The position numbers were made by a program, and so were the translations under genes. A model generated the notes under the pieces. The model did no database searches, had not been told where the DNA came from, and saw nothing but the letters and a program-made list of their open reading frames with translations. From Bacillota bacterium (GTDB taxonomy: Bacteria; Bacillota_C; Negativicutes; JAEYSJ01): a stretch of 47,714 bases of DNA. Location: contig JAEYSJ010000146.1 in the NCBI GenBank assembly GCA_023434855.1, positions 1-47,714 on the forward strand, given 5' to 3'. Each line of letters starts with the position of its first letter. Position 1 is the first letter of the stretch. Below, piece by piece: positions 8,557 through 17,313 of this stretch.

Positions 8557-10424
8557 AATATTTAATTATTGGCACAGCCGGCCATGTTGACCATGGAAAA
8601 TCAGCATTAATCAAAGCCCTGACAGGTATCGACACAGATAGATTAAAAGAAGAGAAAGCAAGGGGAATTTCCATTGACTTAGGTTTTGCATCCCTCCCTT
8701 TAGATAAAAATTATATGGCAGGAATTGTTGATGTACCCGGTCATGAACGGTTTTTAAAAAATATGTTGGCGGGAACAGGTGGCATCGACATGGTGATGAT
8801 GGTCATTGCAGCAGATGAGGGAGTTATGCCGCAAACGCGGGAGCATTTAGCTATGCTGCATTTATATGGTGTAAAAAAAGGCGTAGTGGTAATAACAAAA
8901 ATTGATAAGGCAGACGAGGATTGGCTGGATTTAATTGAGGAAGATGTGCGGGAGCTGCTCGCAAGCACATTTCTGGAAGGAGCTCCGTTATGTCGGGTAT
9001 CTGCAGTTACAGGGCAGGGACTTGAGGCTTTGCGGCAAACACTATTGGCAGTGGCGGGCACAATACATGCCAGGGACAGTAAAGCCCCGTTTAGAATGTG
9101 GATCGACAGGATTTTTACGGTTAAAGGACATGGTGCGGTTGTAACCGGCTCGGTATTAAGCGGCACCACAAAAATAGGTGATGGTCTGGAATTATATCCG
9201 GCCAGGCAGGGAGTACGGGTCCGGGGACTGGAATGGCATGGCAGTAAAGTTGAGCAAATTTATGCTGGGCAACGGGCAGCAATTAACATTGCCGGGGTAG
9301 ACTTTGAGGAAGTAAGCCGCGGTATGGCGCTGAGTGCACCTGCATACAGTCAGATTAGTGCTATCTGGGATGCGCAGGTTCAGTGGCATCAGGAACCTGT
9401 GCCAAATGGGACACGGATAAGACTTCACCTGGGTACCGGTGAATACTTAGGGCGCATCTATAATTTTAAAGATGTTTCTGATCAATATATGCGCCTGATG
9501 TTGGAATCACCCCTAGGAGCCGGCGCGGGTGACCGGGGAATTATCAGACTGTATTCACCCCAGCACTTATTAGGAGGGGTAATGTTGATAGCTCCCGGCA
9601 AGCGCAGCCGGAAAATAGGCGTGCACCGTATTGCAATGGCACAGGCATTAGCACAACAGGATTATAAAGAAACAGTGCAATACTTGCTGGCCGAGCATAG
9701 TCTGCCAATGACAATCGAGGACATTCAACAAAGAGCGGGATATGTACGCAGCGATTTGATTCGGGGTATTGTATTGAAACTGGCAAATGACAAGCAGGTC
9801 ATTATTTTGGAAAATTATTATATAGATAAAAAGTCACTAACAACGGTAACAAAAAAACTGGAAGGTATGGTGAAAAAATATCATAGCGAGCAGCCAACAC
9901 GAGCTGGAATGTCTCAGGAAATTATAAAACAGCAACTGGCGCTGATGGATAGACATCTGGATTTACTGCTCTCTTACTGGCAGGAGATAGGGATGGTTAT
10001 ATTGACTGGAGGAGAGGTAGCTCTTAAAGAACATGCCGCCAGACATACCGACTGGCAGCAGGATCTGGTGAACAAAGCGGAACAGATGCTGGCTGATATT
10101 GGATTAAACAATATTGATGCAGCATTGCTGGCAGACAGGCTGGAATTACCAAATGACAAAGCCCGCATTGCACTGGAAAATTTATCTAAGCAAGGATTAC
10201 TGGTACGAGTGGGAGATATGCATGTATACCGAAAAACAATTCAATACATTACCGAACTTATTCAACAACACTTCCAGCATAATGCAACCCTAACAGTTGC
10301 CCAACTACGTGATATGCTTAATACTTCACGGAAGGTTGCCCTACCGCTGATCGAATACCTGGATATGCATAAATATACAATCCGCGACGGAGATCTCAGG
10401 CGTCCGGGCCCGAAGTTACAATAG
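8553..10424 (+). CDS. selB: Selenocysteine-specific elongation factor SelB
   Basis: SelB delivers Sec-tRNA to the ribosome at UGA codons marked by a SECIS hairpin. I place the start at the GTG overlapping the selA stop (GTGA), which gives the correct [17 protein letters not shown] beginning; longer in-frame starts run into selA. The 623-residue protein has an EF-Tu-like GTPase domain (P-loop GHVDHGKS at residues 10-17, DVPGH near 60, TKID near 115), two beta-barrel domains, then the C-terminal winged-helix repeats (about 380-623) that bind SECIS RNA. All GTPase motifs are intact. I found no selenoprotein gene with an in-frame UGA here. Confidence 0.97.
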   Translation: MKYLIIGTAGHVDHGKSALIKALTGIDTDRLKEEKARGISIDLGFASLPLDKNYMAGIVDVPGHERFLKNMLAGTGGIDMVMMVIAADEGVMPQTREHLAMLHLYGVKKGVVVITKIDKADEDWLDLIEEDVRELLASTFLEGAPLCRVSAVTGQGLEALRQTLLAVAGTIHARDSKAPFRMWIDRIFTVKGHGAVVTGSVLSGTTKIGDGLELYPARQGVRVRGLEWHGSKVEQIYAGQRAAINIAGVDFEEVSRGMALSAPAYSQISAIWDAQVQWHQEPVPNGTRIRLHLGTGEYLGRIYNFKDVSDQYMRLMLESPLGAGAGDRGIIRLYSPQHLLGGVMLIAPGKRSRKIGVHRIAMAQALAQQDYKETVQYLLAEHSLPMTIEDIQQRAGYVRSDLIRGIVLKLANDKQVIILENYYIDKKSLTTVTKKLEGMVKKYHSEQPTRAGMSQEIIKQQLALMDRHLDLLLSYWQEIGMVILTGGEVALKEHAARHTDWQQDLVNKAEQMLADIGLNNIDAALLADRLELPNDKARIALENLSKQGLLVRVGDMHVYRKTIQYITELIQQHFQHNATLTVAQLRDMLNTSRKVALPLIEYLDMHKYTIRDGDLRRPGPKLQ

Positions 10425-10456
10425 TTGTCAGAAAAAACTTTATTTTAATATGCATA

Positions 10457-10485
10457 TTGACAGCATAACATTTCATTCCTATAAT
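10457..10485 (+). promoter_or_regulatory. Consensus sigma-A promoter for the glutamate synthase leader
   Basis: TTGACA (10457-10462), a 17-base spacer and TATAAT (10480-10485) match the consensus exactly. Transcription would start near 10492, giving a leader of about 247 bases before the first gene. Confidence 0.88.
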
Positions 10486-10503
10486 AAATATAGGTTAACA
10501 GCG

Positions 10504-10524
10504 ATGTGTTCTCCGAAAACACAT
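10504..10524 (+). other. Hairpin at the 5' end of the glutamate synthase leader
   Basis: ATGTGTT and AACACAT pair around a seven-base loop just before the riboswitch aptamer. There is no T run. It may stabilise the leader RNA or be an added element of it. Confidence 0.45.
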
Positions 10525-10538
10525 ATGTTCTTATATGA

Positions 10539-10657
10539 GGAGTGTGCCTAGGGTTCCGCGGATGCAAACGGACTGGACCGAGCGGCACAGGTGCAACGGG
10601 GCACGGCAATAGATTCAGCCTGCGCGGCGCTACACCGTTGGTATAAAAAACCCGGCG
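10539..10657 (+). ncRNA. ykkC-family riboswitch aptamer, probably ppGpp class
   Basis: The stretch contains the ykkC-family signatures CTAGGGTTCCG, GACTGGACCGAGCGGCAC and, at the 3' side, TTGGTATAAAAAACCCGG. The family divides into guanidine-I, ppGpp (2a) and PRPP (2b) aptamers with similar cores. Published ppGpp riboswitches sit before amino-acid biosynthesis genes including glutamate synthase, and PRPP ones before purine genes, so context favours ppGpp. The subclass is inferred from context and not proven by a specific base that I could assign. Confidence 0.82.
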
Positions 10658-10704
10658 GAAGGTCCTGGAAGAGTCCGGTACTTTCTTGTTGGGTTTTAAT
10701 TTTT
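10648..10704 (+). terminator. Riboswitch expression platform: terminator overlapping the aptamer 3' strand
   Basis: AAAACCC at the aptamer's 3' end can pair with GGGTTTT (10691-10697), enclosing an inner hairpin around GGTCCTGG, followed by AATTTTTAA. Because the 5' arm is part of the conserved aptamer strand, ligand binding should block the terminator, an ON-switch logic. Confidence 0.65.
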
Positions 10705-10738
10705 AAATATTTCAATATAGAAAAAGAGGTGGGAAATT

Positions 10739-11845
10739 ATGTGTAGAATAGGCGCAATAAAAAGCAAGACGCCCTTTCATCCGTCCGAGGCGTTGTTTCT
10801 AATGCTACCCCAGCAGGAAGGACATGACAATTCCGGTTTTGCCATGGTTATGCAAGACCTGGCCGGCCTGTTTGCCAAATACAAGGATAAACCATTGTTG
10901 TCATTGGCCTGTACCCAAAAAGGGGCCAAAATTGTAGAAGACTATATGGAAACAAACAACTTTAGACCGTTATTTGAATGGATACCGCGCGGCAATCGTC
11001 ATCCGGAACTAGATATTAAAGCAATGCCGTATTACATATTCCGCAATTATGACTTTCCGGAATATTACAGCAATGCTTCCCAGGAAGCCAAGGATGCGCT
11101 GCTGCTAGATACCAGGCTGGCCCTTAGAGAACTGCTGGATAAGGAAAATCAAGGCTATGTATATTCTTTCTGGCCGGATGTACTAACACTAAAAGAAATT
11201 GGCGATCCACGGGATATTGCCACCTATTTTAATCTCTGGGATAAAACTGGCGATCTGATGGCAAAGAATATTATGGTTCAGTGCCGGCAAAACACAAACT
11301 ATGATATTGTCCGTTATGCGGCGCACCCCTTCTTTCTGCAAGGTTATACCCTGTGTGCCAATGGCGAGAATACATTCTATACAAAAAATAAGGAATATCA
11401 AAAGTCCTTGCACCGGGGTTATATCGGCTTTGAATCTGACTCGCAGAATTTCCTGTATACTCTTCATTATGTATTGCACGAACTAAAGTGGCCAATCAAA
11501 TATTATAAACATGTTATTACGCCGCTGCCGTTTGAAGAGATTGAAAGACGTCCGGACAAAGCTCAACTTACAGCTATTCGGCAAACCTTAGCCCATTTGG
11601 AAATTAATGGTCCTAATACGATAATATCCATGCTGCCGGATGGCAGCTTCATGACCTGCTGTGATTCCAAGAAATTGCGTCCTGTAGTTATCGGCGGTGA
11701 TGAGAATACCATGGCAATCTCATCGGAAGTATGCGGACTGAATGTTATTTTGCCAAATCGTAATAAAGAATTGGATGTTTATCCTAACGAGCGGGAAGTT
11801 GTCGTTATTACGCCGGAAATGGAGGTGCAACGATGGAAACAGTAA
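10739..11845 (+). CDS. Glutamate synthase glutaminase subunit (class II glutamine amidotransferase)
   Basis: A 368-residue separate version of the N-terminal domain of glutamate synthase. It starts Met-Cys-Arg; after Met removal Cys2 would be the Ntn nucleophile that hydrolyses glutamine to glutamate and ammonia. The GHDNSGFAMV segment follows the amidotransferase pattern. Ammonia must be passed to the synthase domain encoded by the next gene, whose start overlaps this gene's end by 13 bases. The ATG has an AGAGGTGGGA site. The gene is under the upstream riboswitch. Split single-domain amidotransferases of this kind are known in archaeal-type glutamate synthases; gene naming differs, so no symbol is given. 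Confidence 0.88.
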   Translation: MCRIGAIKSKTPFHPSEALFLMLPQQEGHDNSGFAMVMQDLAGLFAKYKDKPLLSLACTQKGAKIVEDYMETNNFRPLFEWIPRGNRHPELDIKAMPYYIFRNYDFPEYYSNASQEAKDALLLDTRLALRELLDKENQGYVYSFWPDVLTLKEIGDPRDIATYFNLWDKTGDLMAKNIMVQCRQNTNYDIVRYAAHPFFLQGYTLCANGENTFYTKNKEYQKSLHRGYIGFESDSQNFLYTLHYVLHELKWPIKYYKHVITPLPFEEIERRPDKAQLTAIRQTLAHLEINGPNTIISMLPDGSFMTCCDSKKLRPVVIGGDENTMAISSEVCGLNVILPNRNKELDVYPNEREVVVITPEMEVQRWKQ

Positions 11846-13467
11846 GAACCCAGGATGTAACAATCAATGATTTGCCATGGAAAATTGCTTATTCAACAGA
11901 ACGCTGCACCATGTGCGGCAGTTGTGTTGCCACATGTACCTTTAATGCCATTGAAGCGGCTATCGAACGGCGCTCGCTGACTATCTCCACCGGACACCAG
12001 CCTGATCCTACCCAACAGCATAAGGCAGTGCCTGTGATCAGGCAAAAGAGCGGAACAGCCAATGCTTGCGTGGGTTGCGGGATGTGCGAAAAGGTTTGTC
12101 CTAACAGCGCGATTAAACCTGTACGTAACATTGATTCCCGGTATAACCTGCTGGCCAGAGGCGGCGGCGCACCGATTAAACGCGGTGGACGTACTAACTT
12201 AAATGCCGACCGCACTTTAGATAAAATTGTCATTGGCCGTATTTCCCAAATGACTGACCCATCGCTTGATTCCGAACGGCATGCATTTGATGTTCTGGCG
12301 CCTTTTGGCCGGGTACTGCTGCCACATGAATTGCCACTAAAAGCCAATAACGGTGAACTGGAAATTACCGGTCAGGCGCCGCCTGTTAGCTGGATTTATC
12401 CTGTTATCTTCAGTGATATGTCTATAGGAGCCTTGTCCACCAGAGCATGGGAAGCCATAGCAATTGCTACCGCGTATCTTAATGAGAAGTATCACCTGCC
12501 GGTGAGAATGTGTTCCGGTGAAGGCGGTATGCCTGTCAAATTGATGGAATCCGATCATCTGAAATATATGATTCTCCAAATTGCTTCAGGGCATTTCGGC
12601 TGGAACCGCATAATAAAGGCCATACCAAAAATGAAGGTTGATCCTGCTGGAATTTTGATAAAAATAGGCCAAGGGGCAAAACCGGGTGATGGCGGATTAC
12701 TGCCTGCCGCTAAAGTCGCTGAGCATGTTCAGGCCATACGCGGTGTGCCTAAGGCCGATTTGTTGTCTCCTCCTAACCATCAGGGCTTGTATTCAATTGA
12801 AGAATCAGTACAAAAGATGTTTATGTCTATGAATGCTGCCTTTAAATTCCGTGTACCAGTAGCCATAAAATGTGCTGCTTCCGCTACTTCGGTCTCTGTA
12901 TACAACAATCTTCTGCGTGACCCATATAAAATATGCGGCGGTTTCTTCATTGACGGCATTCAGGGCGGAACAGGGGCGGCTAACGAAGTATCCCTTGATC
13001 ATACCGGTCATCATATTGTATCTAAAACCCGTGAATGTTATCTCGCGGCAGTTAAACAGGGCCGCCAAGGGCAGATTCCCCTGTGGGCTGGCGGCGGGGT
13101 GGGCCTGACAGGTAATGCTGCGGCAGACGCCTTTAAAATGATTTGTCTGGGTGCCAACGGCATCTTTATGGGTAAGATTCTTGTGCAGCTAATCGGTTGT
13201 GTAGGCAACGAGAATAGCCGCTGCAATGCCTGTAATACAGGCAAATGTCCAACAGGCATTTGTACACAGGACCCACGGCTGGTTAAGCGTCTTGACATAG
13301 ATAAAGCTGCCCAGAATATTGTGGATTATATGCTTGCTCTGGACAGTGAATTAAGAAAAATGATGGCACCAATCGGCAACAGTTCATTACCGGTGGGACG
13401 TTCGGATGCTTTGGTGACTACTGATCATGCTATTGCCGAAAAACTGGCCATCCAGTATGTATGTTAG
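11833..13467 (+). CDS. Glutamate synthase FMN/Fe-S synthase subunit with N-terminal ferredoxin domain
   Basis: The central synthase domain condenses ammonia with 2-oxoglutarate and reduces the product to glutamate on FMN. The 544-residue protein begins with two 4Fe-4S motifs, C25-C28-C31-C35 and C79-C82-C85-C89. The TIM-barrel FMN domain follows: SGEGGMPVK, KIGQGAKPGDGG, IDGIQGGTGAA, WAGGGVGLTG. Near its end CNACNTGKCPTGIC supplies the cysteines typical of the synthase Fe-S cluster. This is the archaeal/ferredoxin-type arrangement, without the fused amidotransferase of bacterial GltB. Its neighbours provide the missing domains. The electron route, from ferredoxin or from the NAD(P)H domain downstream, is inference. 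Confidence 0.93.
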   Translation: METVRTQDVTINDLPWKIAYSTERCTMCGSCVATCTFNAIEAAIERRSLTISTGHQPDPTQQHKAVPVIRQKSGTANACVGCGMCEKVCPNSAIKPVRNIDSRYNLLARGGGAPIKRGGRTNLNADRTLDKIVIGRISQMTDPSLDSERHAFDVLAPFGRVLLPHELPLKANNGELEITGQAPPVSWIYPVIFSDMSIGALSTRAWEAIAIATAYLNEKYHLPVRMCSGEGGMPVKLMESDHLKYMILQIASGHFGWNRIIKAIPKMKVDPAGILIKIGQGAKPGDGGLLPAAKVAEHVQAIRGVPKADLLSPPNHQGLYSIEESVQKMFMSMNAAFKFRVPVAIKCAASATSVSVYNNLLRDPYKICGGFFIDGIQGGTGAANEVSLDHTGHHIVSKTRECYLAAVKQGRQGQIPLWAGGGVGLTGNAAADAFKMICLGANGIFMGKILVQLIGCVGNENSRCNACNTGKCPTGICTQDPRLVKRLDIDKAAQNIVDYMLALDSELRKMMAPIGNSSLPVGRSDALVTTDHAIAEKLAIQYVC

Positions 13468-13488
13468 GTATGAGGGGAGGGAAGCAGT

Positions 13489-15828
13489 ATGTTTAAAATA
13501 AATACTATTGACGGAAACACGCGTATGTCCACCCAAGACCTCCTGCAGGGCATTAATGAAGCATTGCTAAAGGGTGAGACAGAGTTTAGCATTGAAGCAT
13601 CAGGTCAGCATGACATCGGCGGACCGCTTTGGCATCCGGAAGGAAAACCTTTGAAATTTTATGTAACTAATCCAGGCCAGCGGGTAGGTTCAATGTGTCT
13701 GGAGGGTACCGAAATAATTGTCGAAGGCTCTGCATCTGCTGACGTTGGCTGGCTGAATGCCGGCGGCAAGATCGTTGTTAAAGGTGACGGCGGGGACACA
13801 ACCGCGCACTGCGCAGCGGCGGGAAGTATATTTGTTGGCGGCCGGGCAGGCACCCGTTCCGGCTCGCTGATGAAACATGATCCGCTCTACGATCCGCCGG
13901 AATTTTGGGTACTGAAAAATTGCGGCAGCTTTTCCTTTGAGTTTATGTCGGGTGGCATTGCCGTAGTCTGCGGGTATGACAGCGAGCAATTTGAATCGGT
14001 GCTTGGTGCCCGTTCCTGTGTAGGCATGGTTGGCGGTACCCTGTACTTCAGAGGTGCGGCTTCAGGTATTTCCCCGAAAGACGTTAAAGTATTGCCACTG
14101 GAGAGCCAAGACATCGCTTACCTTGACGGTAAAATGGATGAATTCCTGGCATCTATTGGTCGCCCGGATTTAAGGGCTGAATTAAGCAAATGGAATGAAT
14201 GGCAAAAAGTTGTGCCGCTTACTTATGACGAACGGCCGAAAAAGGCCAATGTTAATATTTTTGCTTTCAGGACAACTAATTGGGTAGAAGGCGGTATTTT
14301 TAACGACGTATGTAATGACGACTTTATTGTCAAGGGTCTGATCAATACAGATCTATACCGATTAAGGGTGCCTGTTTGGGAGAATGCCCAGTTTGCCGCT
14401 CCCTGCGAATTTAACTGCCCGGCGTCCATACCCAGTCAGCAGCGTTTTAACTTGCTGCGCGAAGGAAAAATTGCCGAAGCTTATAAATTAGTGCTTGAGT
14501 ATACTCCTTTTCCCGGTTCGGTATGCGGTTCAGTCTGCCCCAACCTATGCATGGACGACTGTACACGCAAAAACATTGACATATCTGCCCAAATTGGGCA
14601 GCTTGGCACTTATTCCATTGATATTACCCTACCTGCGCCTACCGCTAAAACTGGAAAAAAAGTCAGCGTTATCGGTGGCGGTGCGGCTGGTCTTTCCGCT
14701 GCCTGGCAGCTTAGCCGCATGGGGCACGATGTGACTGTTTTTGAAGCAGACGCTAAAATGGGCGGAAAAATGGAACAGGCTATTCCACGGTCTCGCTTAC
14801 CGCAAGAGATATTGACCAAAGAAATTCAGCGTATCAAAGATATGGGAGTAACATTTATACCCAATACAAAAATAGATAAAGCCAAGTTTGCCGAGATAAA
14901 AGAAACTGCCGACGCTGTAGTTATTGCTACAGGCGGGCATATTGCCCGGATACTACCCTTACCGGGAAGTGAACGGCTGATAAAGGGCCTGGACTTCTTA
15001 AAGGCCATCAACCGGGGGGAACGGCCTAAAGTCGGCAAAAAGGTAATTGTTATTGGCTGCGGCAACTCTGGCATGGATGTGGCAACAGGCGCATATCAAA
15101 TGGGCGCCGAAGAAGTAATTTGTATCGATGTACAGCGCCCGGCAGCAGACGTCAAAGAAATTGCCCATGTAGAAAAAATGGGCGGTAAGATTTTATGGCC
15201 GGTATTCACAAAAGAAATAACCGCCGAGGGGATTATTACCCGGGCGGGGGAATTGATTAAAGGTGATAACGTAATCATCAGCATCGGTGAAGATCCGGAA
15301 TTGGACTTTTTACCGGCGGATATTGCGGTTGAACGGGGCTACTTAAAGTCTGGTGCAGATTGCCGTGTTGCCGAAGGTGTTTATACTGCCGGCGATACAA
15401 TTCAGCCAGGCCGGTTGGTAGACGCTATTGGCACAGCCAACCAGGCAGCTTTGGCAGTTGACGTGTATTTACGCGGGTCAGAGGCTGCAATGGCAGTACC
15501 TGAAGCTAAAAAGCAAATACCGGCATCCAGGTTGAGTACGGCATATTTCAAAAAATGTCACACTTGTGACGTCCCGCAACAAGCCCAAGAAGACTACAAC
15601 CGTTGTATAAGCTGCGGAACTTGTCGTGATTGTCATATGTGCTATAAATCCTGCCCGGAAAATGCTATTTCCCGCAGGATGACGGATGATGGCAGCTATG
15701 AATATATTTCCGACCCACAGAAATGTATCGGATGCGGCATTTGTGCCGGCATATGCCCGTGTGGCATCTGGGCCATGTATAACAATGGTGAGCCAATAAA
15801 TATGTATAAGGTATATGAACGTCGTTAA
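13489..15828 (+). CDS. GXGXG domain fused to GltD-like NAD(P)H oxidoreductase with Fe-S clusters
   Basis: A 779-residue fusion. Residues about 1-240 form the glutamate synthase C-terminal GXGXG beta-helix (repeats such as GSASADVGWLNAGGKIVVKG). Residues about 300-370 hold the cysteine-rich Fe-S domain typical of GltD and dihydropyrimidine dehydrogenase (CGSVCPNLCMDDC). Residues about 390-680 form the FAD/NAD(P) oxidoreductase with dinucleotide motifs VIGGGAAGLS (about 394) and VIGCGNSGMD (about 521). The C-terminus adds two ferredoxin motifs (from about 689 and 745). It supplies both a structural synthase domain and the electron input. GAGGGGAGG lies before the ATG, and the operon ends at a strong hairpin downstream. 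Confidence 0.92.
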   Translation: MFKINTIDGNTRMSTQDLLQGINEALLKGETEFSIEASGQHDIGGPLWHPEGKPLKFYVTNPGQRVGSMCLEGTEIIVEGSASADVGWLNAGGKIVVKGDGGDTTAHCAAAGSIFVGGRAGTRSGSLMKHDPLYDPPEFWVLKNCGSFSFEFMSGGIAVVCGYDSEQFESVLGARSCVGMVGGTLYFRGAASGISPKDVKVLPLESQDIAYLDGKMDEFLASIGRPDLRAELSKWNEWQKVVPLTYDERPKKANVNIFAFRTTNWVEGGIFNDVCNDDFIVKGLINTDLYRLRVPVWENAQFAAPCEFNCPASIPSQQRFNLLREGKIAEAYKLVLEYTPFPGSVCGSVCPNLCMDDCTRKNIDISAQIGQLGTYSIDITLPAPTAKTGKKVSVIGGGAAGLSAAWQLSRMGHDVTVFEADAKMGGKMEQAIPRSRLPQEILTKEIQRIKDMGVTFIPNTKIDKAKFAEIKETADAVVIATGGHIARILPLPGSERLIKGLDFLKAINRGERPKVGKKVIVIGCGNSGMDVATGAYQMGAEEVICIDVQRPAADVKEIAHVEKMGGKILWPVFTKEITAEGIITRAGELIKGDNVIISIGEDPELDFLPADIAVERGYLKSGADCRVAEGVYTAGDTIQPGRLVDAIGTANQAALAVDVYLRGSEAAMAVPEAKKQIPASRLSTAYFKKCHTCDVPQQAQEDYNRCISCGTCRDCHMCYKSCPENAISRRMTDDGSYEYISDPQKCIGCGICAGICPCGIWAMYNNGEPINMYKVYERR

Positions 15829-15843
15829 AATATAATTTTGCCC

Positions 15844-15890
15844 AAACCTGACATGAGAATGTTGTATACAATCTCATGTCAGGTTTTCTT
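15844..15890 (+). terminator. Terminator of the glutamate synthase operon
   Basis: A perfect 15-base stem (AAACCTGACATGAGA with TCTCATGTCAGGTTT) around a 13-base loop, followed by TTCTT. Confidence 0.85.
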
Positions 15891-15960
15891 ATGTTCCATA
15901 TAGTGTATTATATAAATAGTATGATCTCAGTAAGACACTTTATACGGGGGAGGCGGCAAA

Positions 15961-16806
15961 ATGAGCAAAAAGATTAAACTGGGTATTTGCCAATTGGCAG
16001 TAGTAGAAGATAAACTGGCAAATATTAAAAAAGCGGAAGAAATGGTGGGGAAGGCGGCGTTGGATGGCTGCCAGCTGGCAGTACTTCCGGAGATGTTTAA
16101 TTGCCCGTATCAGTCGGAACTGTTTCCATTATTCGCAGAGACCTGGCCTGAGGGAAATACCATGCAGAGTCTGTCCAAACTGGCGGCAAGAGAAAAAATA
16201 ATACTTGTTGGCGGGTCAATACCCGAGAGGGGATCAGATGGCAGGATTTATAATACAAGCTTTATCTTTGACCAATCGGGACGGCTTTTAGGCCGGCACA
16301 GAAAGGTACATTTGTTTGATGTAGACATTAAAGGAGGAACTGTATTCAGGGAGTCGGACACTCTGACGGCGGGTAGTGAGATAACGGTAGTCGGTGCTTT
16401 AGATATAACGATGGGAATTGGCGTTTGCTATGACATCCGTTTTGTGGAAATATCCCGGGCAATGGTTCTCACCGGAGCAAAAGTGTTAATTTTTCCTGCA
16501 GCGTTTGGTCCCGTTACCGGGCCGGCTCATTGGGAATTATTAATAAGATCCCGGGCACTTGACAACCAGGCTTTTGTTGTAGGCGCAGCACCGGCCAGAA
16601 CCCCGGGAGCGGAATACCAGGCATATGGGCATTCAATGGTAGTTGATCCATGGGGGCGAGTGCTTATTTGCACTGGTGATCAGGAAACAGTACTAACAGT
16701 AGAAATAGATCTTGATGTCATTGATAAGGTACGGGAAGAATTGCCGATCTTACGTCACCGGCGTAGCGACGTATATCAGAGAAGATTACTGCGGAATGCA
16801 GATTGA
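15961..16806 (+). CDS. Carbon-nitrogen hydrolase, omega-amidase (Nit2-like)
   Basis: 281 residues of the nitrilase superfamily with the Glu-Lys-Cys catalytic triad at E44 (LPEMFNCPY), K115 (HRKVHLFD) and C156 (GVCYDIRF). The sequence matches the Nit2/omega-amidase branch, which hydrolyses 2-oxoglutaramate (the product of glutamine transamination) to 2-oxoglutarate and ammonia. A GGGGGAGG ribosome site precedes the ATG. It lies directly after the glutamate synthase operon but beyond its terminator, so it is probably separately transcribed. Returning 2-oxoglutarate and ammonia for glutamate synthesis would fit the location. Substrate assignment within nitrilases is uncertain; another small amide is possible. 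Confidence 0.87.
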   Translation: MSKKIKLGICQLAVVEDKLANIKKAEEMVGKAALDGCQLAVLPEMFNCPYQSELFPLFAETWPEGNTMQSLSKLAAREKIILVGGSIPERGSDGRIYNTSFIFDQSGRLLGRHRKVHLFDVDIKGGTVFRESDTLTAGSEITVVGALDITMGIGVCYDIRFVEISRAMVLTGAKVLIFPAAFGPVTGPAHWELLIRSRALDNQAFVVGAAPARTPGAEYQAYGHSMVVDPWGRVLICTGDQETVLTVEIDLDVIDKVREELPILRHRRSDVYQRRLLRNAD

Positions 16807-17023
16807 AGAGTTTGTACCGTGAGAGAGACAGCCATTTTTATAATTTCGACAAAGGAAAAACGGTAAAATGGTTGGCATAAGGAGCCGGATTTACCAGCCA
16901 AATAATAGTAAGAATATTTGAAAAATGTACACCATGCATGAGCAAAAATAGATTTAGGAGCATGAGAACATACAAAAGTACACTACTAAAGGACAAAAAC
17001 GAAAAAGTACACTAAAAATATTG
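16807..17023. other. Gene-free spacer before the livK promoter
   Basis: No convincing gene, tRNA or terminator. There is an imperfect inverted repeat, with GGTAAA and GGC on the left and GCC and TTTACC on the right, at about 16862-16904, without a T run. Confidence 0.4.
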
Positions 17024-17052
17024 TTGACAGAGTATATAAGCAAGCATATAAT
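17024..17052 (+). promoter_or_regulatory. Consensus sigma-A promoter for livK
   Basis: TTGACA (17024-17029), a 17-base spacer and TATAAT (17047-17052) match the consensus exactly. Transcription should begin near 17059, leaving a leader of about 255 bases. Confidence 0.87.
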
Positions 17053-17058
17053 AATGTC

Positions 17059-17313
17059 CGTAGACAACTATACATAAGGCATGAACTTGGAACCGGCCAA
17101 TTGTGCAAATGTGTAACTTGCAAACATACTGCCATGATGGTGCACAATTTATATGTGAGCGGCGGAGCACCAAATGGATAAAATGGCCGAAACCTCATTA
17201 CCTGCGGTATTTGTCCTAAGTACTGCTGTAATGTAAGCTTAGAGGAGGGATGTGTCTACTTTAAAGTAGTTAATCTTACATAAAATGCATATTTATGATG
17301 AGGGGGAAAAGAA
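17059..17313 (+). promoter_or_regulatory. Structured 5' leader of livK
   Basis: Three elements lie in order. First, AATTGTGCA (17099-17107) pairs with TGCACAATT (17141-17149). Second, a hairpin of CATTAC plus GCGGTA with TACTGC plus GTAATG (17196-17233) has a small internal loop. Third, CTACTTTAAAGTAG at 17256-17269 is a perfect palindrome. I see no T-box, cobalamin, lysine or ykkC signature. A RAGGAGG-like site at 17242-17248 is followed by tiny open frames. The function is unassigned; a cis-regulatory RNA is likely. Confidence 0.55.

Noticed and set aside
8741..9169. 142-codon open frame on the minus strand inside selB
   Set aside because: It lies wholly within the GTPase-coding region, has no ribosome site of its own and no recognisable domain; a shadow of selB.
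10539..10700. A selC (tRNA-Sec) gene downstream of selB
   Set aside because: The structured RNA there carries ykkC-family motifs and a terminator; I see no tRNA acceptor stem or CCA end.
17059..17313. T-box leader for livK
   Set aside because: There is no T-box core (GGTGGTACCGCG type), and the hairpins do not follow the Stem I/antiterminator order.
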